This document shows positions 17,041 through 26,100 of a DNA stretch of 64,000 nt, one piece after another; the stretch's first letter is position 1, and every line of letters begins with the position of its first letter. A program made the position numbers and the translations under genes. The stretch is from positions 16,542-80,541 of the forward strand of contig JAZQCM010000019.1 in assembly GCA_045546275.1 (NCBI GenBank), in the 5' to 3' direction. Under the pieces are notes generated by a model. That model made no database searches. It saw only the letters and a list, made by a program, of their open reading frames with translations, and was not told where the DNA came from. The stretch is from RGIG1927 sp045546275 (GTDB lineage: Bacteria; Bacillota; Clostridia; UMGS1883).

Positions 17041-18720
17041 TTATTCTACATATGCATATCTGCCCATGAACAATATTTCGCCACTACTATTATCGCGAAC
17101 TGCAAAATAGAAAGGTTTATTGAATTTCGCCTCAACAGGCTCGGGTGGTCTTTGACTACCTCCTCCCATACTCATTGCAGTAACTGCAGCGGCTTCCACA
17201 CCTTTTTCGTTAACGTTAATGTAGCTTTGGTGCTGCACATCATCAACATAAAGTGTTTCATCCTCAAGTATTTTGTTGAAATTAAAATCAAAAACTCTGT
17301 CAAGACCTATTAAAGAAAGTGAATCCTGCAGCTTCATTGAATACTCAAATTCAAACTTTGGCATTGAAAGCTCTATGTATGTGTTTTTCATTTTACCGTC
17401 AATCATGTTAAGTACAGCTTCTATGTCAGCTTGATTAGCAGAATCAATCAAAAACATGCTTATGTCAAGCCTTGTCATTTGGCCATTAACTTCAAAGCCT
17501 TTGCACCTGAAAGGAAGCTCTGCCACACGTAAGTTTTTGTCTTTATAATAATTATACCAACCAATGCAATTCATAAAGTCTATTTCAGTTTCTTCAAAAA
17601 CGCCATCGGTAAACACATCCGGTGCGGTTAACTTTTCATCAAATTCATTTTGCCAAACGCCATTAAAATACACGGCATTTATAAGCATTGTGTAGAAATT
17701 ATTGGGTATGCCATGAACATTTGTAATTTTTTCCTCGGTTACTTTTGTAACCCAGTCGTCAATATAGCCTTTTGCAGAACTTTTCGGAACTGTGTTTACT
17801 TCGGAAAAATAGTAATCCTCAGCGATTACTTCAAAATCACCATTTAAAAAGGAATCCGTCACACTTTTATTAATCCATATTGAATTTTTAAGATTAATCT
17901 TTATCTCTTCACTTTTGGTGTATTTTTCAATCAATTCCTTGCAGAAAAGGTTGTATTCTTCCAAATCTTCAATGCCGAAGGCGTTAAGGATTTCAGCCTC
18001 AGTTTCTGCATTTGCACCATTTGCCGCCAAAGCAAACAGCATTTTTACCGACAAGGGCGAAAACATGTAGTTTTTGTCCTTTGGCATAGCTTCGTTCATT
18101 ATATCTGCAAAGGATTTTTCTTTGTTTTCATCGCTCTTATTCATTAAATCGTAAAGTCTTACAAAGGTTGCAACGCTCTGCTCAATTGTGAATTTTTCTT
18201 TTGGTGCAAAGCCTGTATCGGTGCCTTTCATAAGTCCGATATTTGAAATTTTATACACACTCTCCTTCGCCCAGGAAGAAATTTCAGCATGGTCAGCATA
18301 GGAAAAATCATTAACTGTAGCCTTGTCAAGCTCTAAAACAGAACACATTCTTGTTAAAATAACAGCAGCTTCTTCTCTTGTTATTAAATCATCAGGCTTA
18401 AATTCATCATCGCTCTTTCCTTTTATAATTCCCAAGCTGTAAAGATACAAAATCTCGTAGCTATCTGTATCGTTAAAGGTTTTTTCATCAAAGTGATCAA
18501 AATCCACTTCAAGCCCTACAAAATCAAGTACCTTTTTTGCAACAGTACAAAACTCTCTCCGAGTGATATTTTTTGTAAAATCTCCATCATTTATCCATTT
18601 ATAAATCCGCGCTCTTTCAACATCCTCTTGTGCCCATGTACTGCATTTAACCTCAGCAAAAGCCGAAATACAGCTCATTGACAAAACAATTGCCAAAACA
18701 ACGCATATCGTTCTTTTCAT
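17041..18720 (-). CDS. SLH-anchored serpin (serine protease inhibitor)
   Basis: 559 residues. Signal peptide (MKRTICVVLAIVLSMSCISAFA), then three SLH repeats at about 30-200 (ITRREFCTVAKKVL; LITREEAAVILTRMCSVL; FTIEQSVATFVRLYDL). Residues about 210-559 are a full serpin: MFSPLSVKMLFALAANGANAET, TMLINAVYFNGVWQNEFDE, LPKFEFE-like MPKFEFEYSMKLQDSL, and KFNKPFYFAVRD near the end. The reactive-loop hinge EKGVEAAAVTAMSM has the small residues required for loop insertion, so it is likely an active inhibitor. Counting from the hinge, P1 falls in the Gly run before SQRPP, suggesting an unusual target such as a subtilisin- or papain-like protease rather than a trypsin. The 3' neighbour upstream in transcription is a lipoprotein gene with a 2-nt gap. 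Confidence 0.9.
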   Translation of the reverse strand: MKRTICVVLAIVLSMSCISAFAEVKCSTWAQEDVERARIYKWINDGDFTKNITRREFCTVAKKVLDFVGLEVDFDHFDEKTFNDTDSYEILYLYSLGIIKGKSDDEFKPDDLITREEAAVILTRMCSVLELDKATVNDFSYADHAEISSWAKESVYKISNIGLMKGTDTGFAPKEKFTIEQSVATFVRLYDLMNKSDENKEKSFADIMNEAMPKDKNYMFSPLSVKMLFALAANGANAETEAEILNAFGIEDLEEYNLFCKELIEKYTKSEEIKINLKNSIWINKSVTDSFLNGDFEVIAEDYYFSEVNTVPKSSAKGYIDDWVTKVTEEKITNVHGIPNNFYTMLINAVYFNGVWQNEFDEKLTAPDVFTDGVFEETEIDFMNCIGWYNYYKDKNLRVAELPFRCKGFEVNGQMTRLDISMFLIDSANQADIEAVLNMIDGKMKNTYIELSMPKFEFEYSMKLQDSLSLIGLDRVFDFNFNKILEDETLYVDDVQHQSYINVNEKGVEAAAVTAMSMGGGSQRPPEPVEAKFNKPFYFAVRDNSSGEILFMGRYAYVE

Positions 18721-18722
18721 TT

Positions 18723-19652
18723 TTATCCCTCCACGTTAAATTCAGCGTAGTAAATATCCTCGGTAAAATCTCCGGGCTGTCTTAAATCCATTATTTTTTT
18801 GCCTATTCGGTAATAGCCTTCCGAAAGCTCACCATAAAGCCACTTCCAGTCAACCTCAAAGGTTGTCCTTTCGTTTTTGTTAATTACAATTGCTTCACTT
18901 GTCCAGCAAACATTTTCATCGGGCAAATAGCCTAATTCCTGCCATTTTCCGTCAACATTCTTTTCAATTTTGTACCAGCTTCCTGTGTTTAATCCGCCTG
19001 TAGGGAATCCGCCAAACTGTTCAATTGTTAAGGTTAAGGATGTTTTTGTAGCATTGTCCGCATACATTAGTATGCCCCATTTATCGCTGATTTCGGGAAA
19101 AATAACCTTTATGTCCAGCATGTGGTCTTTAAGTTGGGAAGAAAAGAAGTACTTGGTTATATTTTCAAATGTAACATCGAGAGTATTTGACAAAACTATG
19201 TATTCGCTGTCTTTCACAGCATTGGGATGCCTGCCTTTAATTTTAAATGCGTACTTATATTTTGCTGCATTTTCGCCTTCGATTTTTTTGAACACCATCC
19301 AACTTCCGTTCATTGGCACTTCCTTTGATATGCTTGTGGCGTTCTGGTAGCCATCTGCTTCAAAGTTACTTTCGCCACTATTTTTCGGCACTTCAAATTC
19401 GTCCGCTTTTTTTATAAGATGTCCATCCAAGGTGCCACAGCGATAAGTTAAATCGCTTAAAAGTCCCGTGTTAAAATACAAGCTCCCTTCAATATTCATC
19501 AACTGAATACTTTCCTTCACGCTTGTGTTATCAACCTCGGTTACAAAAATGGCTGTGGGTCCGTCGCTTCCGCCAATTATCCCCACAGAGTGGTTTTCGC
19601 ATCCGCTGAGAACAAATAAAACCAATAATAAACATATAACTTTTTTCATCAT
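18723..19652 (-). CDS. Lipoprotein with C-terminal Ig-like domain
   Basis: About 309 residues from the ATG at 19652 (or 19649); AAAGGAGG lies directly upstream. Lipobox LFVLSGC places the lipidated Cys near residue 18. Immediately after it comes SVGIIGGSDGPTAIFVTE, which resembles the conserved GIIGGADGPT loop of Na+-pumping decarboxylase beta subunits; here it sits in a secreted lipoprotein. The C-terminal ~110 residues resemble the bacterial Ig-like domain found at the end of many Clostridia lipoproteins (INKNERTTFEVDWKWLYGEL, GYYRIGKKI, YYAEFNV). Function unknown. It overlaps the metallophosphoesterase stop by four bases and is followed 2 nt later by the serpin, so all three are one operon. 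Confidence 0.82.
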   Translation of the reverse strand: MMKKVICLLLVLFVLSGCENHSVGIIGGSDGPTAIFVTEVDNTSVKESIQLMNIEGSLYFNTGLLSDLTYRCGTLDGHLIKKADEFEVPKNSGESNFEADGYQNATSISKEVPMNGSWMVFKKIEGENAAKYKYAFKIKGRHPNAVKDSEYIVLSNTLDVTFENITKYFFSSQLKDHMLDIKVIFPEISDKWGILMYADNATKTSLTLTIEQFGGFPTGGLNTGSWYKIEKNVDGKWQELGYLPDENVCWTSEAIVINKNERTTFEVDWKWLYGELSEGYYRIGKKIMDLRQPGDFTEDIYYAEFNVEG

Positions 19653-20470
19653 TTTCCTCCTTTGAGTGTACACACCACAATTTCAGGATTGTTATTTACT
19701 CTTAAGGGAAAAAGGCTGTTGCCTATCCCTGCGCTTACAATCATTGTCACATCGCCTTTTTTATAGAGTCCTTTATCAAACTCAGGCAAAAAACCTTCCC
19801 CAGGTGAAAAAAGTCCGCCAATGAAAGGGATTCGTATTTGCCCACCATGAGCGTGGCCCGAAAACACAAGGTCAACATTTTCATATTCATCAATTAATTC
19901 AGGTCTGTGTGACAAAAGAATTTTAAAGCTGTCATTATTGGGCAAAATGTCTTTAAGCTGATTGTTCAAAGATGTAGTGTAGTAAAATCCTATATCCATA
20001 AGCCCTATAAGGTTAATTTTTTGGCCGTCCTTCTCAATTTCAACCACGTCATCTTCCAGCACTGCAATACCGATTTCCAAAAGCTTTTCTTTAAGCAGAT
20101 TGTAGTCATTTATGATTCTTGCTTCGTGGTTTCCCGATATATAATAACAAGGGGCAATTTCTTTAGCTTCCCTGAAAAAATCTACAACTAACTCAACATC
20201 GGGGTTTCTTGCATCAAGCATATCCCCTGTCATAACAATTATGTTGCAATTACTCTTTTTAAGAAGCTTAATTGTCTTATCATTTACATTGCCAACTTTT
20301 GAGTTGTGCAAATCCGAAACCTGTGCAATTTTAAACCCTTGGAAATTTTCGGGTATTTTTTCGTTTTTACAGATATATTCATTAATCTCTACGTTACTGT
20401 TTCCGTGCCATATAACTGCCGATACAATAAATATGACACATAAAAAGATTAAAAGCATAACCTTTTTCAT
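19649..20470 (-). CDS. Calcineurin-like metallophosphoesterase (YkoQ/YaeI type)
   Basis: 273 residues. A single N-terminal transmembrane segment (MKKVMLLIFLCVIFIVSAVI) is followed by the metal-binding motifs in order: QVSDLHN (D, H), MTGDMLDAR (GD), YYISGNHEARI (GNHE), SHRPE and FSGHAHGGQIRIP (GHxH). The family hydrolyses phosphate esters; YaeI-like members act on UDP-sugar lipids at the membrane. GGLFSPGEGF and GIGNSLFPLRVNN are typical of this subgroup. First gene of an operon with the lipoprotein and the SLH-serpin. Confidence 0.92.
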   Translation of the reverse strand: MKKVMLLIFLCVIFIVSAVIWHGNSNVEINEYICKNEKIPENFQGFKIAQVSDLHNSKVGNVNDKTIKLLKKSNCNIIVMTGDMLDARNPDVELVVDFFREAKEIAPCYYISGNHEARIINDYNLLKEKLLEIGIAVLEDDVVEIEKDGQKINLIGLMDIGFYYTTSLNNQLKDILPNNDSFKILLSHRPELIDEYENVDLVFSGHAHGGQIRIPFIGGLFSPGEGFLPEFDKGLYKKGDVTMIVSAGIGNSLFPLRVNNNPEIVVCTLKGGK

Positions 20471-20578
20471 TTAATCACATCTTTCAAAAAACTATCTATA
20501 TATAATACTTTCCAATTATTAAAAAAGTTGCATATTAATTATATATTTTTCGTTAACTTTAGTCAATATTTTAGATGG

Positions 20579-20607
20579 TTGACGAATTTTTACATTTAGG
20601 CTATAAT
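20579..20607 (+). promoter_or_regulatory. Sigma-A promoter of the radC-family gene
   Basis: TTGACG (20579-20584), 17-bp spacer, TATAAT (20602-20607). It lies about 30 nt before the ATG at 20638 and excludes an in-frame upstream start at 20575. Confidence 0.85.
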
Positions 20608-20637
20608 AGTTATAGTACACAAAACGGAGGAAAAGTT

Positions 20638-21303
20638 ATGGCAGAAGGTCACAGACAAAGGATGCGGGAAAGGTTTTATAACGAAGGTATTGACAGCTTT
20701 GAACCGCATGAGGCTTTGGAAATGGCGTTGTATTTCACCATTCCAAGAAAGGATACAAATCAGCTTGCTCATCAGTTGATTGAACATTTCGGCAGTTTCC
20801 ACGCGGTTTTAGATGCAAACCGTGAGGACCTTGTGAAGTTTGGTCTTACCGACAACACCGTTGCACTTTTAAAAATGCTTCCGTCCTTTTTAAATTATTA
20901 TATTCAAAGCAAAGTTACAGGCACAAGATATCTTCCAAACACCACCGCTATGGGCGAATATGCCATAAACAAGGTTGGCAACCGCACAAACGAGGTTTTT
21001 GGAGTTATTTGTCTTGATGCACAACAAAAGCTCATAAATTTTGAAATTATTGATGAAGGAACAGTTAACAAAGCAATGATTAACCCAAGAAAAGTTGCAG
21101 AATGTGTTTTGCGAAACAATGCAACAAAAGCTGTTTTTGTACATAATCATCCAAGCGGAACACTTTCGGCTTCAATGGCAGACAAAAACCTTACCGACCG
21201 TTTGGGTGCTATGCTGAAAGCTATTGATGTGGAGCTTTTGGACCACATTATTGTAGCAAACGGCAGGTTTTATTCAATGCTTGAAAATGGTTTAATAGCG
21301 TAA
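20638..21303 (+). CDS. radC: RadC-family JAB-domain protein
   Basis: 221 residues from the ATG at 20638, with CGGAGGA upstream. The N-terminal helix-hairpin-helix part (residues 1-80: MRERFYNEGIDSFEPHEALE, LIEHFGSFHAVLDA) is followed by an MPN/JAB metalloprotease-like domain. Its zinc motif is AVFVHNHPSGTLSASMAD (HxHPSG...D). It belongs to the UPF0758/RadC family, whose members occur in DNA-repair and mobile-element settings; the precise activity is unproven. It stands alone, with its own promoter and terminator. Confidence 0.9.
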   Translation: MAEGHRQRMRERFYNEGIDSFEPHEALEMALYFTIPRKDTNQLAHQLIEHFGSFHAVLDANREDLVKFGLTDNTVALLKMLPSFLNYYIQSKVTGTRYLPNTTAMGEYAINKVGNRTNEVFGVICLDAQQKLINFEIIDEGTVNKAMINPRKVAECVLRNNATKAVFVHNHPSGTLSASMADKNLTDRLGAMLKAIDVELLDHIIVANGRFYSMLENGLIA

Positions 21304-21304
21304 C

Positions 21305-21332
21305 AAAAAAAGAGCCTTTCGGCTCTTTTTTT
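21305..21332. terminator. Intrinsic terminator
   Basis: AAAGAGCC-TTTC-GGCTCTTT with flanking A and T runs, between the convergent radC-family gene and the histidine phosphatase gene. Confidence 0.9.
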
Positions 21333-22059
21333 AATCGTGTCGTTCATGTTCATTTGTATACATTTCGCAAAATCTTGCCGCAAATGAGGGCTCGTAACCC
21401 TTTTTGTAAAGATGTGAAACATCGCCGTAGCTGTTCATTCTGAAAGAGGCTTTACCTTCTCGCCTTTCTTCGGTTGTAACAGTGGTTACTGAAGAGGGTG
21501 CGGCACAAAAGCCGTGCCAGAGCACCATTGGAGACACTCCCAGCAAATGGCTCAAAAGCACACAGCCTGAGCCAAAATGACAAAAGATTGCTATGGTGTC
21601 ATCGTTTGCTTTTTCGGCTTTGTAGTAGTTCCCTTCTCTTACGTAACCATGCTTTGCCAAAAGCTTGTCAAATTCACCCGTAACCCTGTCATATTCCTCT
21701 TTCACATTTCCGTCACTCATTGCTTTAACGGTTCCCCATTTGTCTTTATCGTAAAAAAGGTTTTCCTTTGTCCAGTCCTCAGGAAGCCAGTCCCACGCAA
21801 TGCTTTTTCCGCAATCCGGGCGTTCGATTATTGGTGGGAACTCCTTTAACCATTCAAAAACACCGTCAGGCTCACGATTGAGCTTTTTTAATGTGCAGGA
21901 TGCCGTATCTTTAGCTCTTCCTAAGGTGGAAGTGTAGAAGGCATCTATTTTCATGTTTACAAGCTTTTCGGACAAGCATTCCGCTTCAATCCAGCCTTGC
22001 TTTGTTAAAGAATCGATGGAATAATCGGGGTCGGCGTGTCTTATGATTAATACCTTCAT
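21331..22059 (-). CDS. Histidine phosphatase (phosphoglycerate-mutase-like) family protein
   Basis: 242 residues, cytoplasmic. The phosphohistidine motif is at the N-terminus (LIIRHADPDY). TSTLGRAKDTASCTLKKL holds the second Arg, EWLKEFP the expected acidic residue, and FCHFGSGCVLLSHLL the second catalytic His. Substrate cannot be assigned. It is the last gene of an operon with azlC and azlD: its ribosome site GGAGG overlaps the last codons of azlD. Confidence 0.88.
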   Translation of the reverse strand: MKVLIIRHADPDYSIDSLTKQGWIEAECLSEKLVNMKIDAFYTSTLGRAKDTASCTLKKLNREPDGVFEWLKEFPPIIERPDCGKSIAWDWLPEDWTKENLFYDKDKWGTVKAMSDGNVKEEYDRVTGEFDKLLAKHGYVREGNYYKAEKANDDTIAIFCHFGSGCVLLSHLLGVSPMVLWHGFCAAPSSVTTVTTEERREGKASFRMNSYGDVSHLYKKGYEPSFAARFCEMYTNEHERHD

Positions 22060-22061
22060 TT

Positions 22062-22373
22062 TTATCCTCCTATAAACTGTATAATAAATGCAACAGATGC
22101 CGCACCTATTGCCACGGTTAAAAGACCTTTATTAAAGTATGCCAGTATTATAGCAACAACACAGCCTAAGGTTGCACCCAAAAGTGAGCCTGTTGATGTG
22201 AAAATTGCAGGGAAAGTCATTGCCGACAAAACAACATATGGCACATAATACAAAAACGACTGTATCCATCTGTTTTCAATTTTCTTTCGGAATATTACCA
22301 TGGGCAGCATTCTTATAAAATAAGTAGTCAACGCCATTGCCGCTATGGAATAAAAAATATATGCATTACTCAT
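22062..22373 (-). CDS. azlD: Branched-chain amino acid transport protein AzlD
   Basis: 103 residues from the ATG at 22373 (an ATG at 22379 is too close to the GGAG site). Four hydrophobic segments; ALTTYFIRMLPMVIFRKKI and YYVPYVVLSAMTFPAIF are typical AzlD motifs. AzlD is the small partner of AzlC in branched-chain amino acid export. It overlaps azlC by a few bases. Confidence 0.92.
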   Translation of the reverse strand: MSNAYIFYSIAAMALTTYFIRMLPMVIFRKKIENRWIQSFLYYVPYVVLSAMTFPAIFTSTGSLLGATLGCVVAIILAYFNKGLLTVAIGAASVAFIIQFIGG

Positions 22374-23073
22374 TTTCATTCTCCTTTACAGGGCAAACAG
22401 TTGCCATAATGCTGCTTACAATTATTGTTATTAAAATTACCGCCCAGCCTGTTGAAAGCTTTTGCAAAAATGGTACAAAAGCAAAAACTACACTCAACGC
22501 AATTGAAATAAGAACTGCTGAAAATACATTTTTATTTTCCTTGCTTGGTGGTACAATTACCGCAATAAACATACCATAAAGAGCTATACCCATAGCTTCG
22601 GCTAAAATTTGGGGCATGAAGCTTGTTGCCACAGAGCCTACCAAAGTGCCACCCGTCCAGCCAAAAATTGGCGGTATGATAACTCCTGCCATGTAGCTAC
22701 CGGAAAGGTCAGTTTTTCTTGCCATGCTCACAGCATATATCTCATCGGTTATGCCGAATGCCACCAGCATTCTCTTAAATAGGCTCATTTTGCTTTCAAC
22801 CTTTTGCGACATTGATATACCCATGAGGAAATATCTTAAATTAATAATAAGTGTTGTGAGAATTATAAGTAAAATACTGCCCCCTACTGCCATTACATCA
22901 ACGCCCGCCTTCTGACCTGCGCTTGTAAGATTAGTAAGTGAAATAAGTGTTGACCCCCACCATGGTACACCTGCCTGAACCGCCGACACACCAAAAGCCA
23001 CCGACACCGAAAAATACCCTAAAGCTATCGGCACACCGTCTTTAATTCCGTCAAAAACTTCATGTTGTCTCAT
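22366..23073 (-). CDS. azlC: Branched-chain amino acid permease AzlC
   Basis: 235 residues, strongly hydrophobic. The family signature is near the N-terminus (GVPIALGYFSVSVAFGVSA) with NLRYFLMGISMSQKV and GITDEIYAVSM in the middle. Together with AzlD it forms an inner-membrane exporter of branched-chain amino acids and analogues. First gene of the three-gene operon azlC-azlD-phosphatase. Confidence 0.94.
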   Translation of the reverse strand: MRQHEVFDGIKDGVPIALGYFSVSVAFGVSAVQAGVPWWGSTLISLTNLTSAGQKAGVDVMAVGGSILLIILTTLIINLRYFLMGISMSQKVESKMSLFKRMLVAFGITDEIYAVSMARKTDLSGSYMAGVIIPPIFGWTGGTLVGSVATSFMPQILAEAMGIALYGMFIAVIVPPSKENKNVFSAVLISIALSVVFAFVPFLQKLSTGWAVILITIIVSSIMATVCPVKENENE

Positions 23074-23146
23074 TTGTATGCTCCTTTACAGTACCAAAAA
23101 CTTATCATGTTTCATTTTACCACAATAAAACAAAAATGCAATAGAA

Positions 23147-23177
23147 AAAAAGCGAGCCGAAAAACGACTCGCTTTTT
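23147..23177 (-). terminator. Intrinsic terminator of the GH105 gene
   Basis: AAAAAGCGAG / CTCGCTTTTT stem with one inner mismatch and a short A loop, 12 nt beyond the GH105 stop. Confidence 0.85.
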
Positions 23178-23188
23178 GAATTTAAATA

Positions 23189-26100
23189 TTACTTAGAGTA
23201 TACTTCAACTTCTGCAACAGAGTTCCAACCGGAAACTGTGTTACCGTAAGCTGTAATTCTTACATATCTTGCTTCAGCATTAAAGGATACATACTTTGTT
23301 GTATCTGTCTGAGGTTCGCTGTTACCGCTCCAAACCTTGGAGTAGGAAGAACCGTCAGCGGAAACTTCGATATCGTAAGGAATTGTTCTCTGGTCATCAT
23401 ACATCTTCATAGCTACACCTACGCAAGAAAGCTTTTTCTTGGAACCAAGGTCGATAACTACGTTATTCTGATTCTGAGAAGCCCATACTGTCTGCTTGTT
23501 GCCATCAACAAGGTTACCTGCATGGTTTTCAGCTTCGGGTGTAGCGGATGCCTTAAGCATGGAAGATGTAAGAGCAACCTTTGTACCTGTAGCGGAATTT
23601 ACAACTGTACCTTCAGCTGTTGCTGTAGTAGTTGTAGTAGTTGTTACTGCCTTTGCATCGCCTGTGTAAACAGCGATTTCTGCAACAGAAGACCAACCGG
23701 AAACTGTGTTACCTTCAACCTGAACCTTAACGTACTGAGCGTCCTTACCAACGGGAACATAAATCATGTCGCCGCTCATTGCCTTGGAAGAACCTGTGAA
23801 TACTGTTGTCCAAGCTGTGTTGTTTTCGCTAACTGCTACGGAGAAGGGAATTGTTCTGTCATCCTGGTAAAGCATGAACTGAACGCCTACTTCGCTAACA
23901 GGAATCTTTTTGCCAAGATTAATAACTGCGTTTGCAGAGTTCTGGGAAGCCCATACTGTAGAAGTGTTGCCGTCGAAAGCGTTTCTACCGGGGTTGTTTG
24001 CTTCGGGCTGCTGAGAGAAATTAACGGAAGATGCATTCACGTTAACCTTTGTGCCTGTAGCCTTAGTTGCTGTGTTGGAGGAAGGTGTTGTAGAATCTGT
24101 GATAGTTGTAGCTACTGCATCGCCTGCCTTAACACCGGGCTTGTAAACTTCAAATTCAATAAGACTGAACCAGTTAGAGCCTTCGCTGTTACCATAACCG
24201 TAAATCTTGAATGCCTTAACCTTTGTATTGATATCAAATACTTCCTTAGCCTTGCCCATTGTTGTAGCGCCGTTGTATACCTGCTTCCAGCTTGAGCCAT
24301 CAGCTGTGTATTCAAGCTTGAAGTTAGTTGTTCTCTGAGCTGTCTTCCAGAATACAAGTGCTACCTGACCAACGTCAACGGGATCCTTGTATGTGAAAGT
24401 AATGTTACAACCCTGGCTGTTACCAACGTAACGGCTGTTTTCGTCTGTTCTGCCATCGGAAGCATTGTAAGGACCATGATCGCCTTCGGGTTCTTCGCTT
24501 GCTTCAATCTTTTCAGCCTGAATTCTGTTTGTGTCAGAAAGTGTAGGAACCTTAAGAACGAATGCCTTTTCGGGCTGCTTGGGTCTTGTGGGATATGTTT
24601 CGGGCTTGCCGAGCATTGTTCTGAGCATTTCTACAAGACCTGCATCGCTTTCTGCATAGAAGGGGTTAGCCTTGTGACCGATAACGATAAGACCGTTAGC
24701 GGGAGCATCACCCTGGTTCCAATAAACCTTCTTACCAAGAGATTCAGCTAAAGCACGGAGAGGAACGAATGTTCTGCCGCCTACGATTTCTGTATTAGCA
24801 GGAGCTGTTGTGTCCACGCCGTTAACCTTAATAATGTTGCTGCCTACTGTAAATACAACATTTCTGTCGCCAAGTTTAGCTGTAACTGTTCTTGCAGCTT
24901 CGTCCCAAGCTACTGTGCCGCCGAAGGATTCAACAACCAATCTTGCGGGCATCATGCTTGTGGAGTTGCCGTTGTTATCAGCCTTGAGGTAAACTTCAAC
25001 GCTGTGATCGTTTTCATCAATGTGACCAATCTTACCGTCCTTATAGTAGTGAGGTGTGTTCACACGAAGTGCAAGGTATGTCTGCATCTTCTTCTGAAGG
25101 TAAGGATAGTTGTCACCCTTCTGTGTATGACCTACAAGTCTGCTCATTTCAGCAGCTGCAAGTAAGAATGCACCTGTACCGAAGTTCTGGTTGTCTCTGG
25201 GACCCATAGCCTTTGTAGCATTGGAACCGATGTACTGAACATAACCAACCATGCCATCGGGCTGAAGAGCTACGTTCTGAAGGTAGTTCCATGCACGAAC
25301 TGCTGTTTCAAGGTATTCATCCTTGGGAAGGATACCTGCATTGATACCCCATGCAAAAGCATATGTGAAGAATGCTGTACCACTTGTTTCATAACCGTTG
25401 GGGTTAGAAGCGGAAGTAGGATAGCCCTGAAGCATGGACTGTGTCCAGAAGCCGTAACCGTTTTCGTCTGTTCTCATGCAGTCACGAATAGCGGGAGCCA
25501 TTTCGAGGTATGTCTTAAGGAATTCATCATAGTGTTCGTAGTCATCAGGCATATCCTGCAATACCTTTGCCAAACCTGCGAATACCCAACCGTCACCACG
25601 TGCCCAGAAGTTCTTTTCACTTTCATGGCCGGGGTTAGGCTTTAAGGGATATACATAACCTGCATCACGGAAGAAGAGGTATGTGTAGTTGTTGGGATCG
25701 GAATACTTAGCACCGTTTGCAAGCTTTGCGGAAGTTGTGTAACCTGCAGCGCTTGTGGGGATACCGCCGGGGCCATCGTACATAAGTTCCTTAGCATATC
25801 TCCAGAAACGATAGAGACCGTCAAGGTACTTTTCGTCCTGTGTAAGCTGATAGAGCTTTGTCATAACGGGCATTACCATGTATAAGGAGTCAGCCCACCA
25901 CCAGAAGTCGTCGTTGCTTCTGGAAACTTCTTCGCTCATAACTTCGATAGCTCTTGCAACCTTCTTCTGGTCTGCTACTGTGCCCTTGGATTCGTTCTTT
26001 TCAATATTGTAAAGATCGATGTAGGACTGGAAACAGATCTGGAAGTCACCAAAGAGAACGTGCTTACTGTTAAAGCTCTGGTCGTAACCCCATTTCCATT

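Noticed and set aside
20575..20637. Upstream start for the RadC-family gene
   Set aside because: This stretch contains a consensus -35/-10 promoter, so it cannot be translated from that promoter; the ATG at 20638 has a proper ribosome site.
23522..24295. 257-residue Cys-rich plus-strand open frame
   Set aside because: It is the antisense of the GH105 binding domains. The Cys richness comes from reading optimised codons backwards; no ribosome site and no family match.
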